A DNA stretch of 59,121 bases from contig MSHM01000029.1 in NCBI GenBank assembly GCA_001941225.1, positions 1-59,121 on the forward strand, in the 5' to 3' direction. Position 1 is the stretch's first letter; each line of letters begins with the position of its first letter. Made by a program: the position numbers and the translations under genes. Origin of the DNA: Oscillospiraceae bacterium Zagget12. GTDB taxonomy: Bacteria > Bacillota > Clostridia > UBA1381. The notes below the pieces were generated by a model, which saw only the letters and a program-made list of their open reading frames with translations, was not told where the DNA came from and did no database searches. Shown piece by piece: positions 25,580 to 34,656 of the stretch.

Positions 25580-25603
25580 AAAAGGGCGGATTTCCGCCCT
25601 TTT
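25580..25603 (-). terminator. terminator after the GltD-like gene
   Basis: AAAAGGGCGG (25580-25589) with CCGCCCTTTT (25594-25603), 4-nt loop, giving a T-run on the minus strand. Confidence 0.8.
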
Positions 25604-25623
25604 CAAATTCAGATATATATTAT

Positions 25624-26859
25624 TTACAGATCCCTGTCGCGCAGGAGTCCTTTCATATATTCGTCCATAGCGTCCGCGACCTGCTTGGAGTACGCGACCG
25701 CCTCGACAACCGTCTTTGCTCCGCGCACAACGTCGCCGGAGGCGAATATGCCGTCACGGGTTGTTTCGCCGAAGGTATTTGTGACAAGGAGTCCCTTTTC
25801 GTTTACCTCAAGACCCGTTGTTGTGGAAACAATTCTGTCCTTCGGTCCCTGGCTGATTGCGATAATCGTGGAATCGGCGGGATAAAGATTTTCCGTGCCT
25901 CTTATCGGCGAAAGATGACCGTTTCCGTCACATTCCAGCTCAACAAATATAACTCCGTCGTCAACTATCTCGACCGGCTCAACGTGTACCACAAATTCTA
26001 CGCCGTCAATCTTCGCATAGTCCACCTCGCGCTGACTTGCCGCCAAGTGGTCACTTCTCGAGAATACCGTAACCTTTTTCACGCCGTGCCTCAGCGCCGT
26101 GCGCGCAACGTCCATAGCGCTGTTTCCCGCGCCGATTATATTAACCGTGTCGCCGAGACGGTAAACATCGGGATTTGTAAGATAATTAATCGCGTAATGC
26201 GCGTTGCCGAGAGTTTCGCCCTTGATATGCAGCGTGTTCGGACGCCACACTCCGGTGCCGATAAATATCGCGCTGTAGCCGTCGCGGAACATATCGTCAA
26301 CGCTTATCGTTGTGCCGATTGACGTGTTCGGTCTGATTTTTATGCCAAGCTCCCACAGCTTTCTCTTATATCTGGCAAGGATTGTTTTCGGCAGACGAAA
26401 TTCGGGAATACCGTACTGCAAAACGCCGCCGATTTTTTCCTTCGATTCAAAAATCGTGATGTCATATCCGCGCTGCGCGAGAATTATCGCGATTGTAATT
26501 CCGGCGGGACCGGAGCCGATTATGCCCGCTTTCGTTCCGTTCTTTTCGATTCCCGAAAAAGCGAGCTTATCAAAATAGTTTTCCGAAATATAATTCTCGA
26601 TACTGCTTATATGCACCGGAGAACCCTTTCTGTTAAGCACGCAGTGTCCCTCGCATTGATTTTCGTGATTGCAGATAAGCGAGCATACAATGGACAACGG
26701 GTTGTTTTCAAAAACCATTTCTCCCGCCGCGTTTATATCGCCCTCAAGGAACGTATGTATCATATCCGGAATCGGCGTATGTATCGGACAGCCCTCTCTG
26801 CACATCGGTTTTTTACAATTCAGGCATCTTTTTGCCTCGTTTATAACATGAATAGCCAT
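25624..26859 (-). CDS. GltD-like FAD/NAD(P)-dependent oxidoreductase
   Basis: 411 residues. N-terminal ferredoxin-like Cys motifs (CLNCKKPMCREGCP and CSLICNHENQCEGHC) for two 4Fe-4S clusters, then the FAD site GIIGSGPAGITIAIILAQRGYDITIFE at about 110-136, an NAD(P) site GAGNSAMDVARTALRHG, and the C-terminal GIFASGDVVRGAKTVVEA FAD segment. This is the architecture of the glutamate synthase small subunit and of PreT/NfnB-like enzymes. No large subunit (gltB) is near, so it may pair with an unlinked partner. AAAGGAA precedes the ATG. Confidence 0.88.
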   Translation of the reverse strand: MAIHVINEAKRCLNCKKPMCREGCPIHTPIPDMIHTFLEGDINAAGEMVFENNPLSIVCSLICNHENQCEGHCVLNRKGSPVHISSIENYISENYFDKLAFSGIEKNGTKAGIIGSGPAGITIAIILAQRGYDITIFESKEKIGGVLQYGIPEFRLPKTILARYKRKLWELGIKIRPNTSIGTTISVDDMFRDGYSAIFIGTGVWRPNTLHIKGETLGNAHYAINYLTNPDVYRLGDTVNIIGAGNSAMDVARTALRHGVKKVTVFSRSDHLAASQREVDYAKIDGVEFVVHVEPVEIVDDGVIFVELECDGNGHLSPIRGTENLYPADSTIIAISQGPKDRIVSTTTGLEVNEKGLLVTNTFGETTRDGIFASGDVVRGAKTVVEAVAYSKQVADAMDEYMKGLLRDRDL

Positions 26860-26910
26860 TTTAAAGTTCCTTTCCGTATATTTTTCTCGTCTTTTATTTT
26901 CCTACCTTTT

Positions 26911-26939
26911 ATTTTATCACATATTATGTGAAATCTCAA
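26911..26939 (-). promoter_or_regulatory. promoter of the GltD-like gene with an operator in the spacer
   Basis: On the minus strand, TTGAGA (26934-26939), 17-bp spacer, TAAAAT (26911-26916). The spacer holds the dyad TCACATATTATGTGA (26917-26931), 7-bp arms around one base, the likely site for a repressor or redox regulator. The rest of the intergenic stretch up to 27064 is AT-rich with a weak second TTGACA at 26961. Confidence 0.7.
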
Positions 26940-27064
26940 CAGTTTAAATAATAAATTTTATTGACAATTTGTTAAATTTTTCTTAATTATATATAAACAT
27001 CTCCATTGAGGTAACATATTACTTGAAAATATGCCGTTTTGGTGGTAAAATTGTAATGTTGTTT

Positions 27065-27130
27065 GGGTTTAACCCTTGACAATTTATAGATTTGTATGTA
27101 TAATAGCTTTATCGCTTTAGCACGATAAAG
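27065..27130 (+). promoter_or_regulatory. his operon promoter, upstream dyad and 5' hairpin
   Basis: TTGACA (27076-27081), 17-bp spacer, TATAAT (27099-27104), an optimal sigma-A promoter. Directly upstream is GGGTTTAACCC (27065-27075), a possible operator. At the presumed transcript start, CTTTATCG (27107-27114) pairs perfectly with CGATAAAG (27123-27130), forming a hairpin at the 5' end that could stabilise the mRNA. Confidence 0.8.
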
Positions 27131-27157
27131 TAAATTTATTTGAAAGGATTACATTTT

Positions 27158-28507
27158 ATGTCTAACTGGAAACTTCATACGCCGAACGGCGTAAACGATA
27201 TACTGCCGGACGAATGTGCGGTTAAAAAGGAAATCGAGTCTACAATATGGTCGGTATTTTCCTCGATAGGATACAAGGAAACGGAAACGCCCACATTTGA
27301 ATATTACGACTGCTACGACGGCGTTGGCGGTCAGATTTCCCAGGAAAATATGTTTAAATTTTTCGACGAGCAGGGACGTATTCTCGCGCTCCGTCCGGAC
27401 TTTACCACATCAATCGCCCGTATGGCGGCTACAAAGGTGTCCGACAGCAAATTACCGCTGCGCTATCTTTACATGGGAAATGTTTTCCGCGTTGAACAGA
27501 CGCAGGGTGCGCGTCAAAGGGAATTTACCCAGAGCGGCATTGAGCTTATCGGCTCATATTCGCCCGCCGCTGACGCGGAGGTTATTTCCGCGGCAATGGA
27601 GGCGGTTATGGCTGTAGGTATCGAGGATTTTTCGATGGAGATAGGTCAGATTGCGTTCTTTAACGGACTTGTGCGGCAGGCCGGTCTTGACGAGAAGTCA
27701 ACCGAAAAGCTCCGCGAGCGCATTGACTCCAAGGATTCCGTGGGAATCAAGGCGATTACCGACAAGCTTGACATAGACGAAAAAATCAAAAAGCTCATTA
27801 TCGACCTGCCGTATTTGTTCGGCGGCGAGGAGGTATTTGAAAAGGCGTATGTTGAAGGTCTGAACGAAACCTCAAAGGTTGCCCTTGACAATTTAAAGCG
27901 CATATATGAGCTTTTGTGCCTGTACGGCTTTGAAAAATATGTTTCCATAGATTTGGGTATGCTTGAAAGCATTGATTATTACACCGGTTCGATTTTCAAA
28001 TGCTATACTCACGGCGTCGGATTTCCCGTATGCGCCGGAGGAAGATACGATAATCTTATGGGACAATTCGGCGCGCCGAAAGGTGCCGTCGGAGCGGCTA
28101 TCGGCATAAACAGGCTTATGTCGGTTCTCTCCGACAGGGAAACGCACGAGGTTTCCTCGTCGCTTGTTTTCGCCGAAAAGAACGCCGAGGGCATCGGCTA
28201 CGATATTGCCTACAATCTTCGCGTAAACGGCTGCCTTGTGGAAATGTATATCGGAGGCGGCGACTATAAGGACGCGGAGGAATATTCAAGGGGCAGAAAT
28301 ATCGGCGCAATGCTGCGCGTGTTCCCCGACGGCAAGCTGATGATAAATGATTTTGCCAAGCACGAAATAATAGAAACAACCGCTAATGAGTTTTTGGGTT
28401 ATTACGATGAGGCTATGAAGTTTGATGAGGACGACTGCGAATGCGGTCATGATGACTGCGGCTGCGGTCACGAGCACCATCATCACGACTGCGAATGTGG
28501 GCATTAA
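27158..28507 (+). CDS. hisZ: ATP phosphoribosyltransferase regulatory subunit with Cys/His-rich tail
   Basis: HisZ is a histidyl-tRNA-synthetase paralogue that makes the short HisG active and feedback-sensitive. 449 residues from ATG 27158 (GAAAGGA upstream; the in-frame TTG at 27140 overlaps that site). Class II synthetase motifs remain: TPNGVNDILPDE at the start, motif 2-like FRVEQTQGARQREFTQSGIELIG, and YYTGSIFKCYTHGVGFPVCAGGRYDNL. The last 23 residues contain six Cys and seven His in three DCxCGH repeats with an HEHHHH stretch, which ordinary HisZ lacks. First gene of the operon. Confidence 0.93.
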   Translation: MSNWKLHTPNGVNDILPDECAVKKEIESTIWSVFSSIGYKETETPTFEYYDCYDGVGGQISQENMFKFFDEQGRILALRPDFTTSIARMAATKVSDSKLPLRYLYMGNVFRVEQTQGARQREFTQSGIELIGSYSPAADAEVISAAMEAVMAVGIEDFSMEIGQIAFFNGLVRQAGLDEKSTEKLRERIDSKDSVGIKAITDKLDIDEKIKKLIIDLPYLFGGEEVFEKAYVEGLNETSKVALDNLKRIYELLCLYGFEKYVSIDLGMLESIDYYTGSIFKCYTHGVGFPVCAGGRYDNLMGQFGAPKGAVGAAIGINRLMSVLSDRETHEVSSSLVFAEKNAEGIGYDIAYNLRVNGCLVEMYIGGGDYKDAEEYSRGRNIGAMLRVFPDGKLMINDFAKHEIIETTANEFLGYYDEAMKFDEDDCECGHDDCGCGHEHHHHDCECGH

Positions 28508-28525
28508 TTTTGGGAGGAAATCAGA

Positions 28526-29164
28526 ATGAGATATTTAACAGTTGCTCTCGCAAAGGGTAGACTTGCGGAGCTGGCAATGGAGCTTTTCATATCAATCGGA
28601 ATGGACTGCTCGGAAATGAAAGAAAAGACAAGAAAGCTCATCTTCACCGACGAGGCGAACAAGATGAAATTCATACTTGTAAAAGCGTCCGATGTGCCGA
28701 CATACGTCGAATACGGCGCGGCGGATATAGGAATTGTCGGCAAGGATACTCTTTTGGAGGAAAGCCGTAATTTATATGAAATGATTGATTTGGGATTCGG
28801 CAAATGCAAAATGGCTGTATGCGGTCCCGCAGACCTCAAGGGAAAGCTCGGCACTATGACAAATCTGCGCGTAGCGTCAAAGTACCCGCATATCGCTTTG
28901 AAATATTTCCAGGACGATAAGGGTCAGACGATAGAGATAATAAAGCTGAACGGCTCGGTGGAGCTTGCGCCGCTTGTGGGTCTTTCCGACGTAATCGTTG
29001 ACATTGTGGAAACGGGCAAAACGCTGAAAGAGAACGGTCTTGACGTTCTTGAGGACGTTTGTCCTTTAAGCGCGCGCTTTGTTGTGAACAAGGTAAGTAT
29101 GAAAATGGAAAAAGAACGCATAATGGGTATTGTTGAAAAATTTAAGGAGCGATTGGAAATATGA
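28526..29164 (+). CDS. hisG: ATP phosphoribosyltransferase, short form
   Basis: Commits ATP and PRPP to histidine synthesis. At 212 residues it is the short form without the C-terminal regulatory domain, consistent with the upstream hisZ. Visible motifs: [12 protein letters not shown] at the start, [21 protein letters not shown], and the PRPP loop [27 protein letters not shown] precedes ATG 28526. Its stop overlaps the start of hisA by 4 bp (ATGA). Confidence 0.97.
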   Translation: MRYLTVALAKGRLAELAMELFISIGMDCSEMKEKTRKLIFTDEANKMKFILVKASDVPTYVEYGAADIGIVGKDTLLEESRNLYEMIDLGFGKCKMAVCGPADLKGKLGTMTNLRVASKYPHIALKYFQDDKGQTIEIIKLNGSVELAPLVGLSDVIVDIVETGKTLKENGLDVLEDVCPLSARFVVNKVSMKMEKERIMGIVEKFKERLEI

Positions 29165-29874
29165 GAATTTATCCCGCGATAGATATAAAGGACGGAAAAT
29201 GCGTAAGACTTTTTAAGGGTCGCTTTTCCGACGTTACGGTTTACGGCGACTCTCCCGCGGAAACAGCAAAAAAGTGGGAGGCTCTCGGAGGCGAGTACAT
29301 ACACGTTGTAGACCTTGACGGCGCTCTTAAGGGTCACGGCGTAAACGCCGCAAAGATAAAGGAAATATGCGAAAGCGTGAATGTTCCGGTTCAGACCGGC
29401 GGCGGCATACGCACAATGGAGGACATTGAGGCAAAGCTCGGCTGCGGAATTGCCAGAGTTATTATCGGCACAAAAGCTGTTTCGGACAGCGAGTTTGTGA
29501 AAAGAGCCGTGGACAAATACGGCGATAAAATCGTTATAGGCATTGACGCGAAGGACGGTATGGTCGCTGTTGAGGGTTGGGAAAAAACAAGCGATTTCAC
29601 AGCTGTTGAATTTGCGAAAAAGATGGTGTCAATCGGGGTGCAGACTATCGTTTACACCGACATCGCCACCGACGGCACACTTGCCGGTCCGAACATAAAC
29701 GCGATGGCGGAAATGGCTCGTTCGGTAAAAGCCGATATTATCGCGTCGGGCGGCGTCGGCTCTCTCGAGCATATAAAAGCGCTCGTTTCCACGGGCGTTG
29801 AGGGCGTTATAGTGGGTAAAGCGCTGTACGCGAACAAGGTAAACCTTACCGAGGCAATCGGGGCGGTGAAATAA
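29161..29874 (+). CDS. hisA: ProFAR isomerase
   Basis: 1-(5-phosphoribosyl)-5-[(5-phosphoribosylamino)methylideneamino]imidazole-4-carboxamide isomerase, a 237-residue (beta/alpha)8 barrel. Catalytic Asp near the N-terminus ([15 protein letters not shown]) and the second Asp in [14 protein letters not shown] are present, with the two phosphate-binding motifs QTGGGIR and ASGGVGS. Overlaps hisG by 4 bp. The other his genes (hisB, C, D, F, H, I) are not in the window, so the pathway is split. Confidence 0.97.
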   Translation: MRIYPAIDIKDGKCVRLFKGRFSDVTVYGDSPAETAKKWEALGGEYIHVVDLDGALKGHGVNAAKIKEICESVNVPVQTGGGIRTMEDIEAKLGCGIARVIIGTKAVSDSEFVKRAVDKYGDKIVIGIDAKDGMVAVEGWEKTSDFTAVEFAKKMVSIGVQTIVYTDIATDGTLAGPNINAMAEMARSVKADIIASGGVGSLEHIKALVSTGVEGVIVGKALYANKVNLTEAIGAVK

Positions 29875-30600
29875 ATGAAAAAAATAGTCAGCCTTACAAG
29901 GCGCGCCATTGAAGAATACAATATGATAGAGGACGGCGACAAAATAGCCGTGGGCGTGTCCGGAGGCAAGGACAGCCTTGTGCTTTTATGCGCCCTTGCG
30001 GAGCTGTCGCGCTACTATCCGAAAAAATTTACCGTTATGGGTATAACTCTCGATATGGGTTACGGCGCGGATTATTCCAAGGTCAAGGAATTGTGCGATA
30101 GGCTCTCGGTGGAATATGTAATAAAAGAAACAAATTTCAAAGAGGTTATTTTTGATATACGCAAGGAAAGCAATCCCTGCTCGCTGTGCGCGAAAATGCG
30201 GCGCGGCGCTCTTAACGACACCGCGATTGAACACGGCTGCCGAAAGGTGGCGCTGGGACATCATAATGACGATGTGCTTGAAACATTCTTTCTCAGCCTT
30301 ATGCACGAGGGCAGAATACATTGCTTTTCGCCTGTCACCTATCTTGATAGAACTGAGATTTATCAAATTCGCCCTATGATTTACGTGCGCGAACGCGATA
30401 TACGCGGCGCGGTGAGAAATAATGATATTCCCGTGGTGCATAATCCCTGTCCGGCGAACGGGTATACGCAGCGCGAGTATATGAAGAACCTGATAAAAAG
30501 GCTCGAAAAGGAAACCACGCCCGGACTTAGAAAACGCTTGTTCAGGGCAATTCAAGACAGCGGCATAGACGGTTGGAAAATCGATAAAGAGGGACACTGA
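29875..30600 (+). CDS. TtcA-like PP-loop tRNA thiolation enzyme
   Basis: 241 residues. PP-loop SGGKDSLVLL at about 30-39 binds ATP, and CSLCAKMRRG supplies the Cys pair that holds a 4Fe-4S cluster in TtcA, the enzyme forming 2-thiocytidine in tRNA; GHHNDDVLETFFLS is the second conserved segment. The start codon directly abuts the hisA stop, so it is translated from the his transcript without being a histidine enzyme. TtcA versus a close paralogue cannot be settled here. Confidence 0.85.
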   Translation: MKKIVSLTRRAIEEYNMIEDGDKIAVGVSGGKDSLVLLCALAELSRYYPKKFTVMGITLDMGYGADYSKVKELCDRLSVEYVIKETNFKEVIFDIRKESNPCSLCAKMRRGALNDTAIEHGCRKVALGHHNDDVLETFFLSLMHEGRIHCFSPVTYLDRTEIYQIRPMIYVRERDIRGAVRNNDIPVVHNPCPANGYTQREYMKNLIKRLEKETTPGLRKRLFRAIQDSGIDGWKIDKEGH

Positions 30601-30621
30601 ATTTCAGCGTCCCTTAATTTT
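30591..30621 (+). terminator. weak terminator at the end of the his transcript
   Basis: GGGAC-a-CTGA (30591-30600) and TCAG-c-GTCCC (30604-30613) pair with one mismatch, followed by TTAATTTT. Imperfect, so readthrough into the galactosidase operon is possible; no separate promoter for that operon is obvious. Confidence 0.5.
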
Positions 30622-30650
30622 AAAAAATAAAACGCGGGGAGGCGGAAAAA

Positions 30651-32609
30651 ATGATATTCGGAGTTGATTATTATCCGGAGCATTGGGACAAAGACGAATG
30701 GGAAAATCAGGCAAGGCTTATGCGCGAGGGCGGATTTAATACCGTCAGAATGGGCGAGTTTGCTTGGAAACTCTTTGAAAAGGAGGAGGGCAAATTTGAC
30801 TTTTCGTTTCTCGATAAGGCTATAGAAGTGCTTTCCAAGGAGGGAATAAAGGTAATTCTCGGCACGCCCACCGCGGCGCCGCCAAAGTGGCTTGTGAATA
30901 AATACGATGTTTTGCAGCGCGACAAATACGGACGTAAAAAGGGTTGGGGCGCTCGGCGCGAATGCTGCGCGAACAATCCCGATTACATAGCGAAGTCCGA
31001 AATCATTGTCACGGAAATGATAAAGCATTACAAGGACAATCCGAACGTCATAGCGTGGCAAATAGATAACGAGTTCGGCTGCCATGCCTCGACGCGCTGT
31101 TATTGCGAGCATTGCCGAAAGAAATTCGGCGAATGGCTTGAGGAAAAATACGGCAGTATAGACAATCTGAACGAAAAATGGGGCAACGTGTTCTGGAGCC
31201 TGGAGTATGATTCGTTTGACGATATAATTTTGCCGGCGTATAATTCGTGCGAGGGAACATACGGCGATTTGTGGTCGCACAATCCCGCGCTTGACCTGGA
31301 TTTTAGGCGGTTTTCGTCCGATTCGTGGGTGAAATATCAAAATATGCAGATTGATATTCTGCGCAAATATACCTCCGCGCCGATTACGCATAATCTTATG
31401 GGGCATTTTTCGGATATAGACGCGTATGATTTGTCGCGGGACCTTGATTTTGTTTCGTGGGATAACTATCCCGATAATCAGTGGGGCGATTCGGAATACG
31501 AGTATGTTTCGATGGCTCATGAAAATATGCGCGGAGCGAAGAATAAAAATTTTGTTGTAATGGAGGAACAGTCCGGACCCGCCGGCTGGGATATATTAGG
31601 CTCAACGCCGCGCCCGGGACAGCTCAGACTGTGGACATATCAGGCGATAGCTCACGGCGGCGAGGGAATTGTGTACTTCCGTTTCAGAACGGCGCTGTTC
31701 GGTATGGAGCAGTATTGGTACGGCGTGACAGACCATGACGGAGTGCCGCGCAGACGGTATTACGAATTAAAACGCACGGGCGAGGAGCTGCAAAAATTAG
31801 AAAAATACATTATCGGCGCGGAAAACAAATATGACGCGCTTATAGTTAAATCCTATGACAATTCATGGGGACACGATATAAAGCGCCACGCGGCGGGCTA
31901 CAATTATGAAAATCATCTGTACTCATTCTATAAAGCGAATGCGGATTTGAATATAACAACCGCGGTATCGAAAGGCGGTTATGATAAATATAAGGCTGTG
32001 TATATGCCGGCGTATAATATCGTAAACGACGCCGAAACAGCGGAGCTTAGGGAATATGTCAAAAACGGCGGAACGCTTGTGCTTACGTTCCGCAGCGGCA
32101 CGCGCGATGAATATAACCGCGTTCGTCCGCTCGCACTGCCCGGAGTATTTAAGGAAATGGCGGGAATAGAGGCTGTGGAGTTTGACGCGCCGAGAAGAAA
32201 TGTAAGCGTGCGCGGCGATGTAAACGGCACGGCGCGTATCTGGTGCGACATAATCGAACCGGACACGGCTGAAACAATCTGCGTCTACGGCGGCGAGTAT
32301 TATAAGGGCAAGGCGGCTGTAACCGTAAACGAGTACGGCAAGGGCAGAGTTTATTATATCGGCTGTGATTTGGACGATGATGCTATGAGGGGAATAGTGT
32401 CTATTATTTCAAAATCGGCGGGAATTGAAACGATTGACGCGCCCGCGGGCGTGGAGATTATAAACCGAAACGGTTATAAAATTGTGCTTAATCACAATGA
32501 AAACGCGGTTTGCGCCGGAGTTCGCGGCAGGTCGCTTATAAGCGGCGCGGAATTTGACGGAACGCTTGAGGGTTACGGCGCGGAATTTGTCGTTCCTTGC
32601 GGACTGTGA
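30651..32609 (+). CDS. beta-galactosidase, GH42
   Basis: 652 residues, normal for GH42, no signal peptide, so cytoplasmic. The acid/base Glu141 is in QIDNEFG, the nucleophile is probably Glu305 in MEEQSGPAGW. Cys105, Cys150, Cys152 and Cys155 reproduce the zinc-cluster spacing known from Thermus GH42 enzymes. The three domains (TIM barrel, trimerisation domain from about 390, C-terminal beta domain) are all there. GH42 enzymes often act on plant galactan or arabinogalactan oligosaccharides. First gene of a set with GH35 and uxuA. Confidence 0.95.
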   Translation: MIFGVDYYPEHWDKDEWENQARLMREGGFNTVRMGEFAWKLFEKEEGKFDFSFLDKAIEVLSKEGIKVILGTPTAAPPKWLVNKYDVLQRDKYGRKKGWGARRECCANNPDYIAKSEIIVTEMIKHYKDNPNVIAWQIDNEFGCHASTRCYCEHCRKKFGEWLEEKYGSIDNLNEKWGNVFWSLEYDSFDDIILPAYNSCEGTYGDLWSHNPALDLDFRRFSSDSWVKYQNMQIDILRKYTSAPITHNLMGHFSDIDAYDLSRDLDFVSWDNYPDNQWGDSEYEYVSMAHENMRGAKNKNFVVMEEQSGPAGWDILGSTPRPGQLRLWTYQAIAHGGEGIVYFRFRTALFGMEQYWYGVTDHDGVPRRRYYELKRTGEELQKLEKYIIGAENKYDALIVKSYDNSWGHDIKRHAAGYNYENHLYSFYKANADLNITTAVSKGGYDKYKAVYMPAYNIVNDAETAELREYVKNGGTLVLTFRSGTRDEYNRVRPLALPGVFKEMAGIEAVEFDAPRRNVSVRGDVNGTARIWCDIIEPDTAETICVYGGEYYKGKAAVTVNEYGKGRVYYIGCDLDDDAMRGIVSIISKSAGIETIDAPAGVEIINRNGYKIVLNHNENAVCAGVRGRSLISGAEFDGTLEGYGAEFVVPCGL

Positions 32610-32631
32610 AAAAATTAAAGGGAGGAAGATT

Positions 32632-34644
32632 ATGAAGTATGGCTTTAAGAAATACACAACCGAGCCGATTTTAGAAAATCATCTTAATTTGGGCGGCAAA
32701 AATCCCGACGGAGAGGAAATAGGCGTGACAAGCCGTTATTTTACAAGGAACAAAAAGCCTTGGATAGGAGTAATGGGCGAATTTCACTTTTCGCGCTGCA
32801 ACAGAAAATACTGGCACAGGGAGCTTTGTAAGATGAAAGCCGGCGGCGTGAATATCGTTTCGACATATCTGCTCTGGATTTACCATGAGGAAATAGAGGG
32901 AGAATTTGACTTTTCGGGCGATAATGATGTCCGCGCGTTTATAGAGGAATGTAAAGAAATCGGACTTGACGCGGTTATACGCGTAGGTCCGTGGGCGCAC
33001 GGCGAATGCCGCAACGGCGGCTTTCCGGACTGGCTTTTGAAAAAGCCGTACAAGCTGCGCGATAACAACGCCGAATATCTTGAAAAGGCGCGCATATGGT
33101 ACGGCAAAATATATGAGCAGCTAAAAGGCTTGTTTTACAAGGACGGCGGGAACATAATCGCTGTGCAGATAGAAAACGAGCTTACGGACAACGCGGAGCA
33201 TTTGGCAAAGCTTAAGGAAATCGCGGCGGAATGTGGGCTTATCGCGCCGCTCTACACCGTCACGGGTTGGAACAGCGCGGCGGGCGCAAAAATACCGGTT
33301 GACGAGGTTGTTCCGGTGTTCGGCGGCTACTGCGAGGCACCGTGGGAGGATCATACGGAAAAGCTTTCTCCGTCGCCGCATTATTTCTTTAACAGAATGA
33401 GAAACGACAGCGCGATAGGAACAGACCTTATCGCGAACGCGGAAGATGACGGCTGGCAGCTGCCGTATGAAAAATATCCGTTTGCCACCTGCGAGCTTGG
33501 TGGAGGAATACAGGTTACGCATCACCGCCGCCCGATAATAAAGCCTATGGATATATACGCGGTGTCGCTTGTAAAGCTGGGTGACGGCAACAACCTTATC
33601 GGATACTATATGTATCACGGCGGCACCAACCAAATAGGAAAAAATTCAACATTTAACGAGTCAAGGGCGACGGGCTATCCCAACGATTATCCGATACTTT
33701 CCTATGACTTCCAGGCACCGCTGTCGGAGTACGGCGAGGTGAGGGAGCAGTACGGACTTCTTAATATGCTGCATATGTTCGCGCAGGATTTCGGAGAGGT
33801 AATCGCGCCCATGGAGGCGGTTGACGCCGGGATAAGCGTTGGCGCGGACGATGTTTCCTCTTTGCGTTACGGTATGAGGACGGACGGCAAAAGCGGCTTT
33901 GTGTTCGTTAATCATTATCAGCGGCTTACGCGCCTTGAGGATATAAATAACGCCGTAATAGACGCGGGCGCGGCGGTGTTCCCGCCCATAGACGTAAAGG
34001 GAGAGGTCAGCTTTTTTATGCCGTTCAATATGGATATGGACGGAGCGGTTTTGGAATACGCCACAGCGCAGCCGCTTTGCCGCAAGGGTGACACATATTT
34101 CTTTGCCGAAATCCCGAATATCAAGGCTGAATATAAATTCAGCAGCGGAAACGCGAAAATAGTAACAATACCGTTTGAACAGGCTAAATATATGCGAAAG
34201 CTGTCGGGCGAGGTGTATATAGGCGGCGGCTGCAATCTGTATGAGGAGAACGGAAGGATATATTCCGCCGAGGACGGCGTTTTTGAATGTATGAAATGGA
34301 ACGGCGGCGAATTTGAAAAATTTGTTGTAAATCAGCCGTATACCGCGGCGAATGTAACCGTAGAGGATATATCCTCCGCGCCGTTTGAGCCGAAATATAA
34401 GGAGGAGCTGAGTATCGGCGGCGAAAGACACATATCGTGGAAAAGGATAACGGTTGACAGTGATTACGGCTTTGCCGAAATAGAGTATGTCGGCGATGCC
34501 GCGCAGATTTACGCCGACGGCAGACTTGTTGCCGATGATTATTATTACGGCAAGCCGTGGAGAGTGCCGTGCAAGCTGCTTTACGGCAGGGAATGTTATA
34601 TGGCGGTATCGGAAATGAGGAACGATTTTTACAGAGAGTTTTAA
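32632..34644 (+). CDS. beta-galactosidase, GH35
   Basis: 670 residues from ATG 32632, which has GGAGG (32622-32626) upstream; an earlier in-frame ATG lies inside the GH42 gene. The family layout is clear: substrate loop GEFHFSRCNRKYW, LWIYHEEIEGEFDF, acid/base Glu183 in VQIENEL, nucleophile Glu288 in CELGGG. No signal peptide, so it acts on imported oligosaccharides. 22 bp after the GH42 stop and 12 bp before uxuA, a tight operon. Substrate specificity cannot be read from the sequence. Confidence 0.93.
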   Translation: MKYGFKKYTTEPILENHLNLGGKNPDGEEIGVTSRYFTRNKKPWIGVMGEFHFSRCNRKYWHRELCKMKAGGVNIVSTYLLWIYHEEIEGEFDFSGDNDVRAFIEECKEIGLDAVIRVGPWAHGECRNGGFPDWLLKKPYKLRDNNAEYLEKARIWYGKIYEQLKGLFYKDGGNIIAVQIENELTDNAEHLAKLKEIAAECGLIAPLYTVTGWNSAAGAKIPVDEVVPVFGGYCEAPWEDHTEKLSPSPHYFFNRMRNDSAIGTDLIANAEDDGWQLPYEKYPFATCELGGGIQVTHHRRPIIKPMDIYAVSLVKLGDGNNLIGYYMYHGGTNQIGKNSTFNESRATGYPNDYPILSYDFQAPLSEYGEVREQYGLLNMLHMFAQDFGEVIAPMEAVDAGISVGADDVSSLRYGMRTDGKSGFVFVNHYQRLTRLEDINNAVIDAGAAVFPPIDVKGEVSFFMPFNMDMDGAVLEYATAQPLCRKGDTYFFAEIPNIKAEYKFSSGNAKIVTIPFEQAKYMRKLSGEVYIGGGCNLYEENGRIYSAEDGVFECMKWNGGEFEKFVVNQPYTAANVTVEDISSAPFEPKYKEELSIGGERHISWKRITVDSDYGFAEIEYVGDAAQIYADGRLVADDYYYGKPWRVPCKLLYGRECYMAVSEMRNDFYREF

Positions 34645-34656
34645 GGAGGAAGAAAA

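Noticed and set aside
32554-32631. Earlier ATG for the GH35 gene
   Set aside because: It lies inside the end of the GH42 gene and has no ribosome binding site; ATG 32632 does.
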